37,474 nt of DNA from Arthrobacter sp. AK04 (GTDB lineage: Bacteria > Actinomycetota > Actinomycetes > Actinomycetales > Micrococcaceae): contig NZ_JAJOMC010000048.1 in NCBI RefSeq assembly GCF_021129155.1, positions 1 to 37,474 on the forward strand. Reading direction: 5' to 3'. This document shows, piece after piece, positions 23,544 to 31,855 of the stretch (its first letter is position 1; each line of letters starts with the position of its first letter). The notes beneath the pieces were generated by a model that had not been told where the DNA came from, did no database searches, and worked only from the letters and a program-made list of their open reading frames with translations. A program made the position numbers and the translations under genes.

Positions 23544-25042
23544 TAACTTCCTTCCGGCATCACGAAGCTGGCTCCGTGCCGTATTCCCGACGGCCACCGT
23601 GTGGTGACCGTTTTGGTCTTGGTATAGAAGCGGAAGGCGTCGGCGCCGTGCTGGTTCAGGTCGCCGAAGCCCGAGGCTTTCCAGCCGCCGAACGTGTAGT
23701 AGGCGATTGGTACGGGGATGGGGACGTTGATGCCCACCATGCCCACATCCACCCGGGTGGCGAAGTCGCGGGCGGCATCACCGTCGCGGGTGAAGATGGC
23801 CACGCCGTTGCCGAACTCATTACTGGTGCACAGCTCAAGCGCTTCGTCATAGTCCGCCGCCCGGACCACGCACAGGACAGGGCCGAAAATCTCGTTGCGG
23901 TAGATCGGCATGTCCTGTGTGACGTGGTCGAAAAGGGTGGGACCCACCCAGAAGCCGCCTTCGTGGCCCGGCACGCTGAGCCCCCGGCCGTCCGCCAGGA
24001 GCGTGGCGCCGGCATCAACCCCCGCCTGGATGTAGCCCTCGATGCGTTCCCTGGCGTCGGCAGTCACCACCGGGCCGAAGTCGGATTCCTGCTCAAAACT
24101 GTGGCCCACCTTGAGGGCTGCCACGCGGTCCTTGAGCTTGGCCACCAGCCGCTCCGCTGTTTCCTCCCCTACCGGCACGGCCACGGAGACGGCCATGCAG
24201 CGTTCCCCGGCGGAGCCGTACCCGGAGCCGATCAGGGCATCGGCTGCCTGGTCCAGGTCGGCGTCGGGCATGACCACCATATGGTTCTTGGCCCCGCCGA
24301 AGCACTGGGCCCGCTTGCCATGCGCGGCGGCCGTGGCGTAGATGTACTGTGCAATCGGGGTGGAACCCACAAAGCCCACCGCCTTGACCCGCGGATCCTC
24401 CAGCAGCGCGTCCACTGCTTCCTTGGCGCCATTGACCACGTTGAACACCCCGTCCGAGACGCCGGCTTCCGTATACAGCTCGGCCAGCCGGAGCGGCACC
24501 GAGGGGTCCCGCTCCGAGGGCTTCAGGATGAACGCGTTACCGGCAGCCAGGGCAGGGCCGGACTTCCACAGCGGGATCATGGCGGGAAAGTTGAACGGCG
24601 TGATGCCGGCTACCACGCCCAGGGGCTGGCGGAGCGAGTGGATGTCTATCCCCGGACCGGCGTCGCTGGAGAACTCACCCTTGAGCAGGTGGGGCGCCCC
24701 GGCGGCAAACTCCACCACCTCCAGGCCGCGCTGGATGTCGCCTTTCGAGTCGGCGAGGGTCTTCCCGTGCTCGGAGGACAGCAGCCGGGCGAGCGAGTCC
24801 AGGTCCCGGTTGACCAGGTCCACGAACCGCAGCAGGATCCTCCCCCGCCGCTGGGGATTCATGGCCGCCCACTCCGGTTGCGCCTTTTCCGCTACGGCAA
24901 CTGCGTTCTGCACCTCTTCCCGGCCGGCAAGCGGCACCCGGGCCTGGACCTGGCCGGCGCAGGGGTCGAAGACGTCGCCAAAGCGGCCCGACAGGCCTGC
25001 TGCGTGGTGGCCGCCGATGTAATGGGACAGCTCGCGGACCAT
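23543..25042 (-). CDS. mmsA: Methylmalonate-semialdehyde dehydrogenase (acylating)
   Basis: The 499-residue aldehyde dehydrogenase converts methylmalonate semialdehyde to propionyl-CoA (and malonate semialdehyde to acetyl-CoA), the last step of the valine branch. The catalytic Cys lies in Gly-Ser-Ala-Gly-Glu-Arg-Cys-Met-Ala, the MmsA form of the motif. Thr-Pro-Phe-Asn-Phe-Pro-Ala-Met and Gly-Ser-Thr-Pro-Ile-Ala (NAD binding) are upstream, and Asn-Glu-Ile-Phe-Gly-Pro-Val is downstream. AAGGAG precedes the ATG. It leads a four-gene operon and has a control element shared with marR. Confidence 0.96.
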   Translation of the reverse strand: MVRELSHYIGGHHAAGLSGRFGDVFDPCAGQVQARVPLAGREEVQNAVAVAEKAQPEWAAMNPQRRGRILLRFVDLVNRDLDSLARLLSSEHGKTLADSKGDIQRGLEVVEFAAGAPHLLKGEFSSDAGPGIDIHSLRQPLGVVAGITPFNFPAMIPLWKSGPALAAGNAFILKPSERDPSVPLRLAELYTEAGVSDGVFNVVNGAKEAVDALLEDPRVKAVGFVGSTPIAQYIYATAAAHGKRAQCFGGAKNHMVVMPDADLDQAADALIGSGYGSAGERCMAVSVAVPVGEETAERLVAKLKDRVAALKVGHSFEQESDFGPVVTADARERIEGYIQAGVDAGATLLADGRGLSVPGHEGGFWVGPTLFDHVTQDMPIYRNEIFGPVLCVVRAADYDEALELCTSNEFGNGVAIFTRDGDAARDFATRVDVGMVGINVPIPVPIAYYTFGGWKASGFGDLNQHGADAFRFYTKTKTVTTRWPSGIRHGASFVMPEGS

Positions 25043-25062
25043 GACTGCACGCTCCTTCGCAT

Positions 25063-25100
25063 GTGATCCAGGTCATTTCTGGTTGCGAATATACTCGGAC
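25063..25100 (-). promoter_or_regulatory. Putative mmsA operon control region
   Basis: Read on the minus strand, GTCC(G)AGTATATTC(G)CA (25100-25084) matches the marR upstream element at 15 of 17 bases. The TGACCTGGATCAC palindrome (25075-25063) follows, with the pattern TGAY-N4-RTCAC seen near marR. The rest of the 256-bp gap to the exonuclease gene shows no gene. Confidence 0.5.
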
Positions 25101-25285
25101 TTCCTACTAACTTCCACCGGGCCTCATCCCCTTCCTGCCCCTCCGGCCCGGGCACGCGCCAGGCGCCGCCGTCCCGGGGCACATTGGCGCCGGGTCCTGC
25201 CGAATGGACCTGTATGCGCGGGCGTGTCCGCGCCATTGTGCCCCGTTTTGGAGCCCTGCCCCGTCCGCATTTCCGGCGCTCAAGG

Positions 25286-25291
25286 TAGGTT
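25286..25291 (+). promoter_or_regulatory. -10 box of the exonuclease gene (leaderless layout)
   Basis: TAGGTT is followed by 7 nt and then the GTG start. No clear -35 is seen. Confidence 0.45.
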
Positions 25292-25298
25292 AGGAACT

Positions 25299-26105
25299 GT
25301 GAAAATAGCTACCTGGAATGTGAACTCGCTCCGTGCCCGCGCCGACCGCGTTGAAGCCTGGCTTCAGCGCAGCGACTGCGACGTCCTGGCCATCCAGGAG
25401 ACCAAATGCAAGGACGATAACTTCCCGTGGGAACTCTTTGAACGCATGGGCTACGAGGTTGCACACTTCGGTGTAAACCAGTGGAACGGTGTTGCCATCG
25501 CCTCCCGCGTGGGCCTGGAGGACGTTGAGCGGACGTTCCTTGACCAGCCCTCTTTCGGCAAGGCGGGCAAAGACCCAGTCCAGGAGGCCCGCGCCATGGC
25601 GGCAACCTGTGCCGGCGTCCGCATCTGGAGCCTCTATGTCCCCAACGGCCGCTCACTGGATGACGAACACATGCCCTATAAGCTCAAGTGGCTGGAGAGC
25701 CTGAAGACCCACGCCCAAGAACTCGTAACGCAGGATCCCGGCGCCCAAGTGGCCCTGATGGGCGACTGGAACATCGCGCCCTTCGACGAGGACGTGTGGG
25801 ACATCGACCTGTTCGTCAACAACCGCTACACCCACGTCAGCCCGCCCGAACGCGCCGCGTTCCATGCCTTCGAGTCGGCAGGCTTTACCGATGTGGTGCG
25901 CCCCTTCACGCCGGGACCGGGCGTGTACACCTACTGGGACTACACCCAGCTGCGCTTCCCCAAGAAGGAAGGCATGCGGATCGACTTCGTGCTGGCCTCC
26001 CCGGCGTTGGCAGCACGGGTCACCGGCGCTTCCATTGACCGCGAGGAGCGCAAAGGCAAGGGCGCATCGGACCACGCCCCCGTTCTGGTGGAACTGGCGG
26101 ACTGA
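25299..26105 (+). CDS. xth: Exodeoxyribonuclease III / AP endonuclease
   Basis: This metal-dependent DNA repair enzyme cuts at abasic sites and trims 3' ends. The 268 residues from the GTG at 25299 carry Trp-Asn-Val-Asn-Ser-Leu-Arg-Ala-Arg at 6-14 and the metal-binding Gln-Glu-Thr-Lys (about 33-36). The active-site Gly-Asp-Trp-Asn-Ile-Ala-Pro follows near 156, then the C-terminal Arg-Ile-Asp-Phe-Val-Leu-Ala and Ser-Asp-His-Ala-Pro-Val. The frame is open back to 25041, but the family start is here. A TAGGTT box 7 nt upstream suggests a leaderless transcript. The next gene follows after 34 nt. Confidence 0.96.
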   Translation: MKIATWNVNSLRARADRVEAWLQRSDCDVLAIQETKCKDDNFPWELFERMGYEVAHFGVNQWNGVAIASRVGLEDVERTFLDQPSFGKAGKDPVQEARAMAATCAGVRIWSLYVPNGRSLDDEHMPYKLKWLESLKTHAQELVTQDPGAQVALMGDWNIAPFDEDVWDIDLFVNNRYTHVSPPERAAFHAFESAGFTDVVRPFTPGPGVYTYWDYTQLRFPKKEGMRIDFVLASPALAARVTGASIDREERKGKGASDHAPVLVELAD

Positions 26106-26139
26106 TGACCGTGCCCTGGACCCACGCAAGGAGGCCGTC

Positions 26140-27036
26140 ATGACCGGAAGCCTTTACCGGGGCCAGGCCGGCCTGCCGTTCTCGTCAACCCTGCGCGTCT
26201 ACGAACCGCTGGACGCCTTCCCCGAAGAGCAGCGCCAGGCGATCCAGGAGGCAGGGGCGCGCACTGCTTCCCGCGCCGCCGTCGAGAACGCCGAACTGCT
26301 TGCTTCGCTGGGGCGCATCACGCGCTCCGGCGGCGACCCGTTCCCCACCGGTCGCACAGACCTGGTGCGCGTCACGAGCGTCCCGGCACCCTCCGGCGGC
26401 AGTGCCGGTGAACCTCCCGCCGACGGCGATGCCGCGGAGCTTGTGCTGCTGTACTGCCCCAGCCAGCTGGTGCTGCGTGCCGGCCTTGCGGCCAATGCCC
26501 TGATGGAGGGCATCCACGGCCCGCTGGCGGAACTGCTGATTCCCGAGGAACAGCGGGACAAGCACCAGGAACGGATCGACCAGGTGAAGGCCCGCGACGG
26601 CTCCACCCGCGTGCACACCCGGGCCTCCACGTGGGGAATCCCGTTCAGCTGGTTCTCGCTGTTCATGGAATCGGACCATAAGGACGTTGTGGAGTCCGGG
26701 GGGCGGATTGTCACGGTGCGGGTGTGGGCGCCCATCACCGAGGCCCTGGAGCGTGCGCGCTACGCGGTGGCCAACCTGGCCCTGGCGGCGCCGGACCTGG
26801 ACATGCTGGACGATCTTGCGCAGCTCACCGAGTGGCTTGAACTGTTCCACGTGGACTCCATGGTGGAGCTTGATTATGGTGCTGTCGCCGACAAGGTGTA
26901 CCCGGACGAATCCCCCATGGACATCAGGCTGGGCATCGAGTGCCTCGCGGAGGGCGACATGACCGGCGCTGCTGCCGCCTACCGCCGGCTGGCGTCCCGC
27001 TGGATCCCGATCCGGCAGTTGGCGCGCGCCTCCTGA
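26140..27036 (+). CDS. Conserved actinobacterial protein, function unknown
   Basis: The 298-residue soluble protein has no signal or membrane segment. A strong AAGGAGG lies 5 nt before the ATG. I see an N-terminal region with Tyr-Glu-Pro-Leu-Asp-Ala-Phe-Pro, a Trp-Gly-Ile-Pro-Phe-Ser-Trp-Phe block (about 166-173) and an acidic helical C-terminus with Trp-Leu-Glu-Leu-Phe-His-Val-Asp-Ser-Met. None match a catalytic motif I know. It resembles uncharacterised proteins I associate with actinobacteria; the tight position after xth suggests co-transcription but not a function. Confidence 0.78.
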   Translation: MTGSLYRGQAGLPFSSTLRVYEPLDAFPEEQRQAIQEAGARTASRAAVENAELLASLGRITRSGGDPFPTGRTDLVRVTSVPAPSGGSAGEPPADGDAAELVLLYCPSQLVLRAGLAANALMEGIHGPLAELLIPEEQRDKHQERIDQVKARDGSTRVHTRASTWGIPFSWFSLFMESDHKDVVESGGRIVTVRVWAPITEALERARYAVANLALAAPDLDMLDDLAQLTEWLELFHVDSMVELDYGAVADKVYPDESPMDIRLGIECLAEGDMTGAAAAYRRLASRWIPIRQLARAS

Positions 27037-27060
27037 AGCTGCACCCGCGGCTGGATGCTC

Positions 27061-28113
27061 CTAGGGCTGGGGCGGCGCCGTGGTCCTCCTGATGATCAGT
27101 TCATGGGGCGCGACGGCGGACTGGACCGATCCAACCTGCCCGTCCAGTTCATCAAGGAGCATCTTGGTGGCCAGCTCGGCCTGTTCGTCGGGCCGCTGGC
27201 CCACCGTGGTCAGGCCCACGGCTTCGGCGAAATCGTGGTTGTCGATGCCCACCACGGACAGGTCCTCCGGCACCCGGACGCCGAGGCGGGAAGCTTCGAA
27301 GATCACTCCCATGGCCATCTCGTCCGAGGCACAGAAGATGGCGGTTGGCTTCGTCCCGGGCTTGGACCAGAGGCGGCGGAAGGCGGCCTGGCCGCTGCGG
27401 ACCGTGAAGTCGCCCCATTCGTCCCATTCGGGCCTGGTGGGAAAACCGGCCGCCGTCATCACGTCCTTGAACGCCAGGATGCGGACGCGGGGAACGTCGA
27501 AGTTCAGGTCTGTCTCGTCGTCGCCGTGCAGCAGCGCAATATCCCGGTGGCCCAGGTCGATCAGGTGGCGGACGGCCGTGGAGGCAGCCGCATAGTCGTC
27601 TATCCCGATGTAGGCGCATTCCTCGACGTGGCCGCCGACCACCACCAGGGGTATATCGATTTTCTGCAGGTGCTCGAGTTCCTCATGGGTCAGGGCCATA
27701 CACAGGACCAGCAGCGCATCGATCTGCTTGTAGACCATGGTCTTGCTGAAGAGCCGTTCCCTATTGCTCCCGTGCCCGCCCAGGTTGAACAGGGAAAGGT
27801 TGTAGTTGCGGGCATGCAGTTCCCTGTCCGCACCCTCGATGGCCTTGGAAAAGAACCACCGGCTCACAAAAGGCGCCAGCACCCCGATGGTCTTGGTGCG
27901 GCCGGTGGCAAGGCCCGACGCCGAGCTTGAGGCCACGTAGCCCAGGTCTCCAGCGACTTCGAGGATCTTTTGCCGCGTGGCCGGTGACACCCGGGGCAGT
28001 CCCCGGACCGCCCGGGAGACGGTAGCGGTGGACACTCCCGCGGCTGCCGCTACGTCTTCAATGCTGACCCCGCTGTGGCCGCCCCGTTGAGACCTTTCAC
28101 TTGTGCGTCCCAC
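27061..28113 (-). CDS. LacI-family transcriptional regulator
   Basis: The 350-residue regulator has the N-terminal LacI helix-turn-helix (about 16-62: Ser-Ile-Glu-Asp-Val-Ala-Ala-Ala-Ala-Gly-Val-Ser-Thr-Ala-Thr-Val-Ser-Arg-Ala) with the hinge helix near 60-66. A periplasmic-binding-like sugar sensor domain (70-340) follows. The start is GTG with an AGGGGA ribosome site. It is the last gene on the strand after the ABC transporter genes, 131 nt beyond the small membrane protein. It very likely represses both the transporter operon and the divergent glucosidase through the perfect LacI operator at 31816-31829; the inducer is probably an alpha-glucoside. Confidence 0.94.
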   Translation of the reverse strand: MGRTSERSQRGGHSGVSIEDVAAAAGVSTATVSRAVRGLPRVSPATRQKILEVAGDLGYVASSSASGLATGRTKTIGVLAPFVSRWFFSKAIEGADRELHARNYNLSLFNLGGHGSNRERLFSKTMVYKQIDALLVLCMALTHEELEHLQKIDIPLVVVGGHVEECAYIGIDDYAAASTAVRHLIDLGHRDIALLHGDDETDLNFDVPRVRILAFKDVMTAAGFPTRPEWDEWGDFTVRSGQAAFRRLWSKPGTKPTAIFCASDEMAMGVIFEASRLGVRVPEDLSVVGIDNHDFAEAVGLTTVGQRPDEQAELATKMLLDELDGQVGSVQSAVAPHELIIRRTTAPPQP

Positions 28114-28244
28114 GGTGTCCCCTCATATATTCCCTGCAGGCATGCGCGCTGCTTCTGTGCGATGCCCTCTGCCATGGTATTTCGGGCGCCGGCTTGCATC
28201 GCAGTGTTACCTGCCCGGAAGGGGCGGCGGTACTGGCAGGGGTG

Positions 28245-28493
28245 CTACCTCCGGTCCGGCAGGCGGCGCCGCAGGCGCACCATTCCATACAGCGCCAGGA
28301 GCGTGGCCAGCAGGCCCAGCGCCCAGCCAAGGGCAGGCTGGGCCGTCAGTTCCATCCAAAGCGTGACTACGAACAGGACCAGGGCCCAAAAGCCGAGGAA
28401 CCCGATGATGATGTCAAAATCCTCGCCGGACCTGGCCCTGCGGCGGTCGCTTCCCGCCCCCGTGGAGCGGGAGCGGGAAGCGTCGCCCGTCAC
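28245..28493 (-). CDS. Small membrane protein in the sugar-transport operon
   Basis: The 82-residue protein has a basic, Ser/Arg-rich N-terminus, two membrane segments (about 26-49 and 52-72) and an Arg-rich end. Its GTG start overlaps the permease stop (GTGA), so it is translationally coupled to the transporter genes. I do not recognise a family; a role in permease assembly or stability is only a guess from position. Confidence 0.72.
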   Translation of the reverse strand: MTGDASRSRSTGAGSDRRRARSGEDFDIIIGFLGFWALVLFVVTLWMELTAQPALGWALGLLATLLALYGMVRLRRRLPDRR

Positions 28494-29386
28494 TTGACCG
28501 CACCTGCCGTAAGGCCGGCCACGATCTTGCGCTGGAAGACGAGCACCAGGATCACCAGCGGAATGGTAACGATGGTGCCCGCGGCCATGATGGCCGTGTA
28601 GGGGATCTGGTTTGGCTGCGCACCGGAGAAGCTGGCGATTGCCACCGTCACCGGTTCCGTTGCCTCATTGGACAGCTGGCTGGCGATCAGGAACTCGTTC
28701 CAGGAGGAGATGAACGCCAGGATTGCCGTGGTGAAGATCGCCGGCGCCGCCAGGGGCATGATCACTTTCCGGAACGCCTGTCCCTGCGTGCAGCCGTCCA
28801 CACGCGCTGATTCCTCCAGCTCCCACGGCATTTCGCGGAAGAAGGACGTCAGCGTATAGACCGTCAGCGGCAGGACGAAGGAGATATTCGGGATGATCAG
28901 TGCCTGGTACGTACCCATCCAGCCGATGTTGGTGAAGAGCTGGAACAGCGGGGTGATCAGGGCAACGCCGGGGAACATGGAGGCGCCCAGGATGAAGCCC
29001 AGCACCAAGTACTTGAACCTGAAGTTCAAGCGGGCCAGGGCATAAGCCGCAAAGACGCCGATCACCAGGGAGATCACCGTGACGGTGACGCCGATAAACA
29101 CACTGTTCAGGAGTGCCTGGCCAAAACGGTTGCCGAACGAGGTGTCGAAGGCAGTGATGAAGTTGTCCAGTGTCACGTGGGTAGGCCAGGGCGTGGTGTC
29201 GTAGGTGAAGCCCACCTCCCGGAATGCCGTCACCACCATCCAGTAGGCCGGCGCAAGGCACCAGACCAGGATGACGACGGCGCTGATGTACGTGCGTGCC
29301 TGCGCCCATTTCTCCCGGTTCTGGGCAGCCTTGCGGCCTTTGTCCTGCCGTGCCCGCAGTTCCGTGGAGGCAGCTGTGGTTGTCAT
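28490..29386 (-). CDS. Carbohydrate ABC transporter permease (MalG type)
   Basis: The 298-residue inner-membrane permease has six predicted segments and a charged N-terminal tail. The cytoplasmic EAA loop, which contacts the ATPase, reads Glu-Glu-Ser-Ala-Arg-Val-Asp-Gly-Cys-Thr-Gln-Gly-Gln-Ala-Phe and ends in Met-Pro-Leu-Ala-Ala-Pro. It pairs with the upstream MalF-type permease, whose stop overlaps its start by 4 bp. Substrate is inferred from the linked GH13 enzyme to be an alpha-glucoside such as maltose, trehalose or sucrose. Confidence 0.93.
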   Translation of the reverse strand: MTTTAASTELRARQDKGRKAAQNREKWAQARTYISAVVILVWCLAPAYWMVVTAFREVGFTYDTTPWPTHVTLDNFITAFDTSFGNRFGQALLNSVFIGVTVTVISLVIGVFAAYALARLNFRFKYLVLGFILGASMFPGVALITPLFQLFTNIGWMGTYQALIIPNISFVLPLTVYTLTSFFREMPWELEESARVDGCTQGQAFRKVIMPLAAPAIFTTAILAFISSWNEFLIASQLSNEATEPVTVAIASFSGAQPNQIPYTAIMAAGTIVTIPLVILVLVFQRKIVAGLTAGAVK

Positions 29387-30420
29387 TTCTTCCCCTTACC
29401 GGTGGCTCCGCTTTGCTCCACGACGTTCGCACCAAGGAACCGGACGAAGATGAATGCGACCAGGAAGATGATGATGAACGTAATGGTGGACAAGGCGGCC
29501 GCTGAGTTGAACCCTTGCCTGATCTGGTTAATCACCAGGATGGACAGCGTGGTGGTGTTGTTGGCACCGCCGGTGAGGATGTACGGAAGGTCGAACATGC
29601 GCAGGGCGTCCAGGGTACGGAACAGTATCGCCACCATCAGCGCCGGTTTCACCAGCGGAAGCGTGATGAGCCGGAAGCGCTGCCAGGCAGTAGCACCATC
29701 CACCTTGGCTGCTTCGTAAACATCCGCCGGAATCATTTGCAGGCCCGCCAGGATCAGCAGCGCCATGAACGGCGTTGTCTTCCACGTGTCCGCAATAATC
29801 ACGGCCCACTTTGCAGGCCATTCGCTTCCGGTCCACAGGATGGAAGCGTTGAACAGCTTGTTGGCGATGCCCTCGAAGGCGAAGATGAAGAGCCACAGCT
29901 GGGCGGTGACGGCGGTGGGGATGGCCCACGGAACCAGCACTGCCGCACGGACCAGTCCGCGGCCCTTGAAGGTCCGCGCCATGATCATGGCCATCCAGAA
30001 ACCAAGGATTGTTTCGAAGGTGACGGTGATGACAGTGAACAGGAACGTTGTTCCGGTGGCTGACCAGAACTGGCCGCCCAGCGTGCCGGGCGGGCAGGCG
30101 ACGGTGCCGCCGCCGGGGGCGGCACACTGCTGGCCAAGCCAGTTCACGTAGTTCTGGATGCCGGCCGGACCGCCGGCGGTGAAGAGCCCGGTTGCCGGAT
30201 CGAGCCCGGCGTCCTTTTGGAACGACATGACGATGGCGCTGATGATCGGGTAGACGATTACAATGCCCAGCGCGATGACGGTCGGAGCAAGAAGCCACGA
30301 GGCCCACTTGCCCTGACTGAGGATCTTGTTGTCTTCCCCTACGCCCTTGGGTCCGTGGTGGACCGGGGTCCCGCCCGACGCCGGCCCTTTTACCGGCGTC
30401 GGGCCCAGTTCGGTTGCCAT
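29383..30420 (-). CDS. Carbohydrate ABC transporter permease (MalF type)
   Basis: The 345-residue permease starts with a ~45-residue hydrophilic tail, then six membrane segments. A ~60-residue external loop after the first segment contains two Cys in a Gln-Cys-Ala-Ala-Pro-Gly-Gly-Gly-Thr-Val-Ala-Cys context. The EAA loop reads Tyr-Glu-Ala-Ala-Lys-Val-Asp-Gly-Ala-Thr-Ala-Trp-Gln-Arg-Phe with Leu-Pro-Leu-Val-Lys-Pro after it. It lies 7 nt downstream of the binding-protein gene and overlaps the second permease. No ATPase is in the operon, so a shared MsiK-type ATPase is expected. Confidence 0.94.
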   Translation of the reverse strand: MATELGPTPVKGPASGGTPVHHGPKGVGEDNKILSQGKWASWLLAPTVIALGIVIVYPIISAIVMSFQKDAGLDPATGLFTAGGPAGIQNYVNWLGQQCAAPGGGTVACPPGTLGGQFWSATGTTFLFTVITVTFETILGFWMAMIMARTFKGRGLVRAAVLVPWAIPTAVTAQLWLFIFAFEGIANKLFNASILWTGSEWPAKWAVIIADTWKTTPFMALLILAGLQMIPADVYEAAKVDGATAWQRFRLITLPLVKPALMVAILFRTLDALRMFDLPYILTGGANNTTTLSILVINQIRQGFNSAAALSTITFIIIFLVAFIFVRFLGANVVEQSGATGKGKK

Positions 30421-30427
30421 GATGAAA

Positions 30428-31714
30428 TTACGATCCTGCGCCGGCGGACTCGATGGACTTCTGCATGTCGTCCAGGGCCTGCTTGGCAGACTTCTCGCCC
30501 TTGAGTGCAGCGTAGGAGTTCTCCTGGATGGCCTGGGTCACTGCCGGGTAGAACGGGGTAACCGGACGCGGCACAGCGTTCTCGATGGAGGTCTTCAGGA
30601 CCGGCAGGTACGGCAGCTTGGAAACGAGTTCCTGGTCTTCGTAGAGGTCACCAAGGACCGGGGCGAGTGAACCCTGCGTGGCGAAGAACTTCTGCTGCTC
30701 TTCCTCGATGAGGAACTTCACGAAGTCCCGTGCCGTGGCCTTGTTCTTGGAGTAGACGCTGATGGCAGCGTTGTGTCCGCCAAGCGAGGAGGCACCGGGG
30801 CCATCCTTGCCGGGCAGTGCCGCCATGCCCAGAACGTCCTTCACCTGGGAGGATCCTTCGGTGGTGGCCAGGTTGTAGACGTAAGGCCAGTTGCGCAGGA
30901 ACAGCAGCTTTCCTTCCTGGAACGCCCGGCGGCTTTCCTCTTCCTGGTACGTGATGGCCTCGGCCGGGATGTTGCCGTTCTTGAAGGCGTCAACCAGGTT
31001 ATTGAGGCCTTCCTCGGCCTCGGGCGTGGTCAGGTTGGGCTTGCCGTCGTCGCCGAGCACGGAGCCGCCGGCTGAGTTGATGGCCTCGGAAGCGTTAACG
31101 GTCAGGCCCTCGTACTGCTTGAACTGGCCTGAGTAGCAGCCGATGTTGTTTTCCTTGGCGATGGAACACATGTCCATCATCTCGTCCCAGGTTTTGGGAG
31201 CTTCCGGAACCAGGTCCTTGCGGTAGTAGAGGATGCCGCCGTCGGATGAAACGGGCGCGGTGTATAGCTTGTCCTGGTAGGTGCCGGCTTCGATGGTGGG
31301 CTCAAGCATGCCGTCCGTCTCGATGGCCATGTCGCCTTCGAGCGGCTGCAGCCACCCGCGCGCGGCGAATTCTGCAGTCCAGACGACGTCGACACTGACG
31401 ACATCGTAGTTTTCGTTCTTGGCCTGGAAGTTCTGGACCAGGTCATCGTGCTGCTGGTCGGCCTGGTCGGTCTGCTCTTCGAAGGTCACCTGCTCGTCGG
31501 GGTGCGCAGCGTTCCACTTGTCCAGGAGGGGACGGACCACGTTGCTGTTGTCCTTGCCCTGGACATACGTGATGGGCCCGCGGCCCTCGAGGTTGGCTTC
31601 AGCGTCGCTGCCGCCTCCCGTGGTCCCGCCTCCACCTCCTCCGCCGCAGGCAGTGAGGGTCAGGGCCAGGACGCCGGCGGTGGCAGCCGGGAGTAGGAAT
31701 CTAGGGGTTTTCAT
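30428..31714 (-). CDS. Sugar-binding lipoprotein of ABC transporter
   Basis: The family 1 solute-binding protein has 428 residues from the ATG at 31714 (GAGGAG upstream). It has a lipobox Leu-Thr-Ala-Cys (Cys23) followed by a poly-Gly linker. The mature part has the ThuE/MalE-type fold, with Asp-Val-Val-Ser-Val-Asp-Val-Val-Trp-Thr-Ala-Glu-Phe-Ala and Asp-Gly-Gly-Ile-Leu-Tyr-Tyr-Arg-Lys-Asp-Leu. It captures the sugar outside the cell and delivers it to the two permeases. The open frame extends to 31792, but those residues do not form a signal peptide. Its promoter overlaps the LacI operator. Confidence 0.94.
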   Translation of the reverse strand: MKTPRFLLPAATAGVLALTLTACGGGGGGGTTGGGSDAEANLEGRGPITYVQGKDNSNVVRPLLDKWNAAHPDEQVTFEEQTDQADQQHDDLVQNFQAKNENYDVVSVDVVWTAEFAARGWLQPLEGDMAIETDGMLEPTIEAGTYQDKLYTAPVSSDGGILYYRKDLVPEAPKTWDEMMDMCSIAKENNIGCYSGQFKQYEGLTVNASEAINSAGGSVLGDDGKPNLTTPEAEEGLNNLVDAFKNGNIPAEAITYQEEESRRAFQEGKLLFLRNWPYVYNLATTEGSSQVKDVLGMAALPGKDGPGASSLGGHNAAISVYSKNKATARDFVKFLIEEEQQKFFATQGSLAPVLGDLYEDQELVSKLPYLPVLKTSIENAVPRPVTPFYPAVTQAIQENSYAALKGEKSAKQALDDMQKSIESAGAGS

Positions 31715-31790
31715 TAGCTTGAAGCTCCTCGCTGAGTGACAAGTAAGTCGACAGTGCGGTTGTTTTGGTGAGGTTGTTGTGGTGACCATC

Positions 31791-31820
31791 ACACTAGTAA
31801 TGTTGCTGTCGGCAATGCAA
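31791..31820 (-). promoter_or_regulatory. Promoter of the sugar-transport operon
   Basis: On the minus strand, TTGCAT (31820-31815), 18 nt and TAGTGT (31796-31791) form a plausible promoter, starting near 31784. The -35 lies inside the LacI-family operator, so repressor binding would mask it. Confidence 0.55.
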
Positions 31821-31829
31821 GCGTTTACA
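31816..31829. promoter_or_regulatory. LacI-family operator
   Basis: TGCAAGCGTTTACA matches the LacI/CcpA-type consensus TGNAANCGNTTNCA at every fixed position. It sits between the divergent binding-protein and glucosidase genes, 27 bp before the glucosidase ATG, and can repress both. Confidence 0.85.
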
Positions 31830-31855
31830 TCAAAAAGTTATCTGAGAGGAACCTA

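Noticed and set aside
23525..25066. Plus-strand frame of 513 codons
   Set aside because: It mirrors mmsA, which has full family motifs on the other strand.
28158..28203. Perfect 8-bp inverted repeat (TGCGATGC) upstream of the LacI gene
   Set aside because: The 30-nt loop and lack of match to LacI-type operators make both terminator and operator roles doubtful.
31715..31792. Upstream extension of the binding-protein frame
   Set aside because: The added residues are not signal-like, while the ATG at 31714 gives a proper lipoprotein signal with a ribosome site.
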